From Baffinella frigidus (lineage: Eukaryota; Cryptophyceae; Cryptomonadales; Baffinellaceae): a DNA stretch of 17,304 nt. Made by a program: the position numbers and the translations under genes. The notes under the pieces were generated by a model. The model was not told the origin of the DNA, made no database searches, and saw nothing but the letters and a program-made list of their open reading frames with translations. Below are positions 14,401 to 17,304 of the stretch, piece by piece; the stretch's first letter is position 1, and each line of letters starts with the position of its first letter. Location of the stretch: assembly GCA_026770585.1 (NCBI GenBank), contig MU647579.1:18624-35927 (forward strand), given 5' to 3'.

Positions 14401-14567
14401 TGCACACAGCCTGCAGAGACAAAGAGAGGAGAGATGGAGAGGCATCGAGCGAGAGACAGAGTCGCACATAGAGACAGACAGACAGAGAGACAGAGACAGA
14501 CAGAGAGACGCACCACACACTCAGAGAGAAAGTCAGAGAGAGAGCGAGCGAGAGACAAAAACGAGAG

Positions 14568-14600
<33 letters not shown>

Positions 14601-14690
14601 ACACCACACTCCAAGAGAGAGAAGGAGAGAGAAGGAGAGAGAAGGAGCGAGAAGGAGAGAGAGAGAGAGACAGAGAGAGCTGACAGCGCA
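14401..14690 (+). repeat. GA-rich purine tract
   Basis: About 290 bp composed largely of GAGA, GACA and GAAGGA words, with doubled CACCACAC(A/T)C inserts near 14508 and 14611. Frames crossing it give Arg/Glu-rich plus-strand and Ser/Leu-rich minus-strand peptides, neither credible. Such mirror-symmetric purine tracts can form triplex DNA. Confidence 0.9.
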
Positions 14691-15110
14691 TCCCCCTGCC
14701 GCGGCAGCTTCGGGAACAATCCATGGGAATCTCTCGCGCGCAAACTCAAGGATGAGGGGTACCCTCCCCGTCTCACTTCTTGGAGCAAGACTGAGAGAGA
14801 GAGAGCTAGATAGCGTACGAGGGGTGCTAGCTCTGTCCAAGTTTATTTTGGTCCCACGAATTTGGTGAGCCCGGGCGCTTTCCCGCTGCAAAGTTGACGG
14901 ATTTTTACCCCAAACCCAGATTGTCAACTTGAGAATAGGTGTCAACCCGAGTGAGGCAGAGCTGGGGGTACTTTCTCCCAGCCTTCTCAAGTCAGAGAGA
15001 GAGTTGCTCCATCGATGAAGTAAAGCTGAGCGGGACTACAGGCAACCCCCAAGCCGGTAGCCCGTACGAAACGCTCATCCACCTAACATCAATAATACGG
15101 AGATTTCCTT
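14691..15110. other. Unique spacer
   Basis: Contains short AGAGAGAG runs near 14793 and 14996 and a GTTGAC/GTCAAC inverted pair near 14893 and 14933. No gene is supported; the 281-codon minus-strand frame crossing it depends on the GA tract. Confidence 0.45.
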
Positions 15111-15292
15111 CCCACCCTAAACCTAAACCTAAAACCTAAAACCTAAACCATAAAGCCTGAACCCTGAACCCTAGACCCTAAACCCTAAACCCTGAACCCC
15201 ACACCCCAAACCCCACACCCCAAACCCTAACTCCTACACCCTCAACCCTCACCCTAAACCCCAAACCCCAAACCCTAAACCCTACACCCGGA
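15111..15292 (-). repeat. Interstitial CCCTAAA-type array
   Basis: About 180 bp of CCTAAAC, CCCTAAAC, CCCTGAAC and CCCCAAAC units. It is the same family as the 12278 array but in the opposite orientation. Confidence 0.88.
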
Positions 15293-15359
15293 AACAGGTT
15301 CCATAGTGAGTACTTGGATCGTCTGCAGCGTAAGGTCTAGTCCCAGCCCACAGAGAGCT

Positions 15360-15432
15360 TCCGCTACCTTATCCGTAGGAACCCCCCTATGTCCCTACGG
15401 GTTGCCTACCGTAGGGTCCTAGGGCCCCTTGA
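15360..15432. repeat. Core hairpin, solo copy
   Basis: Near-identical to the CCGTAGG...CCTACCGTAGG core at 6474 and 6938, ending at GGTCCTAGGGCCCC. Confidence 0.8.
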
Positions 15433-15443
15433 GACGGGTGCGT

Positions 15444-15535
15444 GATCCGATCCTCGGCGTGTGGTAATTTTCCCCTGAACTCGAGGATCGGATCCGTCCA
15501 AATCCGATCCTCGATCCTTGGAATCCGATCCTCAG
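15444..15535. repeat. Cluster of CCGATCCTCG words
   Basis: GATCCGATCCTCG (15444-15456) pairs perfectly with 15482-15494, and two more direct copies follow near 15502 and 15523. The remainder up to 15678 shows no gene. Confidence 0.8.
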
Positions 15536-15678
15536 CTTTAGTCAACTCTGAATCGTTGCATGAAACCGTCCATGTATAACAAAGGGGGAGTGTTAGACAC
15601 ACTGACGGTCGTATTTAAATGATCACGATTTCTGAAATCGTCTATTGATGATCCAATGACTGATTATGTGATCGTCTT

Positions 15679-15763
15679 TCGTAGGAGCCCCCCTAGGCCC
15701 CTACGGCCTACCGTAGGCAATACCGTAGGCCTAACTACCCCGTTTTTAGTCCGTCAGCCTATG
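15679..15763. mobile_element. Truncated relative of the 166-bp element
   Basis: Carries the CCTACCGTAGG core and the right arm ending CCTATGA, as in 5975-6140, but has no left arm. The join to the flanking TGATCGTCTTTCG sequence is abrupt. Confidence 0.65.
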
Positions 15764-15818
15764 AAGCTGTTGGGCGCAGGTTGGGGCAGAAGCGCGCGGA
15801 GTGGGAGCCAGTCTGCAG

Positions 15819-16069
15819 TCTGTAGGGGGCTGAAGCTGCTGGGAGGGCGCACTCCCGCTAATGGACATTTAAACGACTTCACGGCCGTGTCCATGGTCGT
15901 GTCCCATACAAAATCTGTAGGGGGCTGAAGCTGCTGGGCGCACCCCCACTCCCTCTCTCTCCTCCCCCCTCTGCGTGTGTGGTACGTTGGGGGTCTCGGT
16001 GGCTTCCGCTGCAACACCAGCAGCTCAGTCGGGAGTCAACAACCTCCCCCCTCTGCGTGTGTGGTACGT
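15819..16069 (+). repeat. Direct repeats upstream of the exon
   Basis: A 25-bp word starting TCTGTAGGGGGCTGAAGC occurs at 15819-15843 and 15914-15938. A 27-bp word starting CCTCCCCCCTCTGCGTG occurs at 15961-15987 and 16043-16069. The first 27-bp copy is followed by TTGGGGGTCTCGGTGG, nearly the first 16 bases of the exon at 16110, so an ancestral unit including the exon start was duplicated. Confidence 0.85.
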
Positions 16070-16109
16070 CTCGCTCTGTCTCTCTCACGCTCGCTCGTCT
16101 CTCCTGCAG

Positions 16110-16163
16110 GTTGGGGTCTCGGTGGATGATGAGCTGAAGGAGCTGGAGCGTGAGATCATGCAG
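16110..16163 (+). CDS. 54-nt internal exon, coiled-coil-like peptide
   Basis: The exon is flanked by a strong acceptor (pyrimidine-rich stretch with TCTCTCCTGCAG ending at 16109) and a donor (GTGAGG at 16164). It reads in phase 0 on both sides as VGVSVDDELKELEREIMQ: charged, Leu-spaced, typical of an alpha-helical coiled coil. I cannot assign the parent protein from 18 residues. The upstream intron is marked by CT-rich sequence, the downstream one begins with a G-rich run and TTTAGGG-like words. The last 14-27 bases recur several times downstream. The frame stays open for about 130 bases upstream, so a longer exon reading through the acceptor is possible but less likely. Confidence 0.55.
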
Positions 16164-16240
16164 GTGAGGGGGGGGGTCAGGGGCGTTGGGGTTTAGGGGT
16201 TTGGCGTTTAGGGGTCTACAAGGGCGAGAGATCATGCTGT

Positions 16241-16310
16241 GATGACACATGCTATGATGACACATGCTATGATGACACATGCTATGATGACACATGCTAT
16301 GATGACACAC
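16241..16310. repeat. 15-bp minisatellite
   Basis: Units of GATGACACATGCTAT at 16241, 16256, 16271 and 16286, plus a partial one at 16301. It begins straight after GCGAGAGATCATGC, a copy of the exon's 3' end, and may have grown from it. The MCHHS peptide repeat on the minus strand is a by-product. Confidence 0.93.
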
Positions 16311-16368
16311 CATGCGAGCATCCACGCTCGGATAGCGAGGGGGCAAATGAATTTTCGGTCATTTTCGG

Positions 16369-16395
16369 CTTGAGTTGGAGCGCGAGATCATGCAG
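16369..16395 (+). pseudogene. Partial duplicate of the exon's 3' end
   Basis: 27 bases reading LELEREIMQ, followed by GTGCGTTGGGG, which resembles the exon's own donor and intron start (GTGAGG...GCGTTGGGG). The upstream side is TTTTCGGTCATTTTCGG, without a clear acceptor. The intron sequence that follows also parallels the first intron, so exon end and intron were duplicated together. Silent differences (CGT/CGC) could mean that coding was once under selection, or could be drift. Confidence 0.5.
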
Positions 16396-16594
16396 GTGCG
16401 TTGGGGTTGAGGGGTTTGGCGTTTTGGCGTTTAGGGGTCAAGGGTCACGGGCGAGCGATGATGCGGTTGCCTGCCTCCACCACCGCTTAAAAGCGGTTTT
16501 CGAAGGATGATCTCTCACTCGAGAACGCTGGAGCACCCAATTTAAAACCAGTGAAATCTATTTAAGAAAGGGATTTCATGCAGGTGCCGCCCTC
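16396..16594. other. Duplicated intron-like sequence
   Basis: Contains TTTGGCGTTTAGGGGTC words matching 16198-16217, another GCGAGCGATGATGC exon-end echo near 16452, and CATGCAGGTGC near 16577, a fourth donor-like site without a coding context. Confidence 0.5.
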
Positions 16595-16743
16595 ATCCGG
16601 GAAAAGGTTTAATTTAAAAGAAAATGGACTATCAAACCGGAGTATGTCCTAATTAAATTTACTTGGGGCCCTAATTAACCTTCTTCCAACTCCTGTGAAC
16701 ACATAGGGATCCATTTTCTTTTAAATTGTACATGTCCCCGGAT
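16595..16743. mobile_element. 149-bp foldback element
   Basis: Ends ATCCGGG/CCCCGGAT. The inner arms pair perfectly over 18 bases (16611-16628 with 16710-16727), with a looser stretch between, around an AT-rich middle with CCTAATTAA words. No target duplication is seen. Its ATCCGGGG ends recall the element at 922-1061. Confidence 0.65.
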
Positions 16744-16940
16744 TAACCCAGACCTGTAGCACAGAAAGATTGAGTGTAAAGCAACAGCTAACCGGGACTA
16801 CACAACCGCCCACCCGCTCAACCACACGAGAATGCAAGAGGGGCCTATTTAAACTAAGATAATTTTATATGTGGCATTTGTGTAGTAACGTGCATTGCCC
16901 TTGGAGCCACCGAAGCCCTGGTTCGGGCGTTCACAACTCG

Positions 16941-17045
16941 GTCTAGGGTTTAGGGGTTAGGACTCAGTCTAGGATTTGGGGTTTAGAACTCAGTCTAAGT
17001 CTAGAGTTTAGGGTCTAGGACTCAGTCTAGGATTAGGGTTTGGCG
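16941..17045 (+). repeat. TCTAGGG/TTTAGGG-like tract
   Basis: Repeats of GTCTAGG with GTTTAGGG, and ACTCAGTCTAGGAT recurring about every 30-40 bases. Confidence 0.7.
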
Positions 17046-17062
17046 GTAATCTCTGTGTCGAT

Positions 17063-17201
17063 CGCGCATCCACGCTAGAGGGCTCGAAACATCCACTTTT
17101 GACACCTTTCAGGGGAAATCCCCTGAACACTTAAGTCAACGACGCCAGATCTGGCTTGGATAACGCGTCGGTTTCCCTCGAGCCCTCTGGCGTGGATCGC
17201 G
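17063..17201. mobile_element. 139-bp foldback element
   Basis: Arms CGCG-ATCCACGC-AGAGGGCTCGA (17063-17087, 17178-17201) pair with one mismatch and one extra base. Inside are CAGGGGAAATCCCCTG and GCCAGATCTGGC palindromes. No clear target duplication. Confidence 0.7.
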
Positions 17202-17226
17202 TGAGCAAACCTCTCTCTTCCTGCAG

Positions 17227-17268
17227 ACTGTCTCGCTCGCTCGCAAGAGGCTGTCGCTTCACGCTTAA
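17227..17268 (+). CDS. Possible terminal exon
   Basis: Preceded by CTCTCTCTTCCTGCAG, an acceptor like the one at 16109. In phase 0, continuing from the 54-nt exon, it reads TVSLARKRLSLHA then TAA. The peptide is short and basic, with no recognisable motif. The surrounding CT-rich composition generates such signals easily, so this is a weak call that depends on the upstream exon being real. Confidence 0.22.
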   Translation, partial: TVSLARKRLSLHA

Positions 17269-17304
17269 TCTGTCTCCCTCTCCCTCTCTATCTCCCTCTC
17301 TCTC

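Noticed and set aside
13866-14471. 201-codon plus-strand open frame
   Set aside because: Antisense to the more natural frame A, Gly/Trp-rich at its start, and running into the GA tract. It is kept only as an alternative.
14145-14990. 281-codon minus-strand open frame
   Set aside because: Most of it is Ser/Leu low-complexity peptide produced by the GA-rich tract.

Overview
The window looks like nuclear DNA of a eukaryote. It has no operons, no ribosome-binding sites and no tRNA or rRNA gene that I can see. It does have long degenerate arrays built around TTTAGGG (the plant, green-algal and dinoflagellate telomere type), pyrimidine-tract/CAG|GT splice-like sites, and dense short non-autonomous foldback (MITE-like) elements. 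I cannot name the species. A green alga or another protist with TTTAGGG telomeres is the best fit, but this is inference. Almost all of the first 12 kb is repeat mosaic with no recognisable protein gene.

Layout. Positions 1-730 hold segmental duplications and a 25/29-bp tandem array. Positions 920-4820 are layered repeats: foldback elements, 23-, 34- and 37-bp tandems, a duplicated module, and a 204-bp TA-flanked element inside a 25-bp tandem. Positions 4820-6300 hold 25-, 21- and 136-139-bp tandem arrays, the last interrupted by a 166-bp foldback element. Positions 6300-8420 carry many copies of a hairpin core containing CCTACCGTAGG, a second copy of a 160-bp element, and an interleaved pair of inverted repeats. 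Positions 8420-11700 are mostly GC-rich or unique sequence with weak open frames, a third relative of the 160-bp element, and a 30-bp captured fragment. Positions 11700-12870 hold small foldbacks and a ~590-bp interstitial telomere-like array.

The most gene-like stretch is on the minus strand, 14320-12868: two adjacent frames, A then B. Frame B ends in a zinc-knuckle-like Cys/His motif and is split by a 166-bp foldback element. Taking out the element plus one 4-bp target duplication leaves an in-frame 204-codon reading frame, so this looks like a broken gag-like or other mobile-element gene. It abuts the telomere-like array. I do not recognise the family.

Positions 14400-15300 contain a 280-bp GA-rich tract and a CCCTAAA-type array. 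The right end (15.9-17.3 kb) has a convincing 54-nt exon (16110-16163) with splice signals on both sides, partial duplications of its 3' end downstream, a 15-bp minisatellite, and a possible terminal exon at 17227-17268. The main biological story is successive nesting of short transposable elements whose target duplications and empty sites can still be read from neighbouring repeat units.
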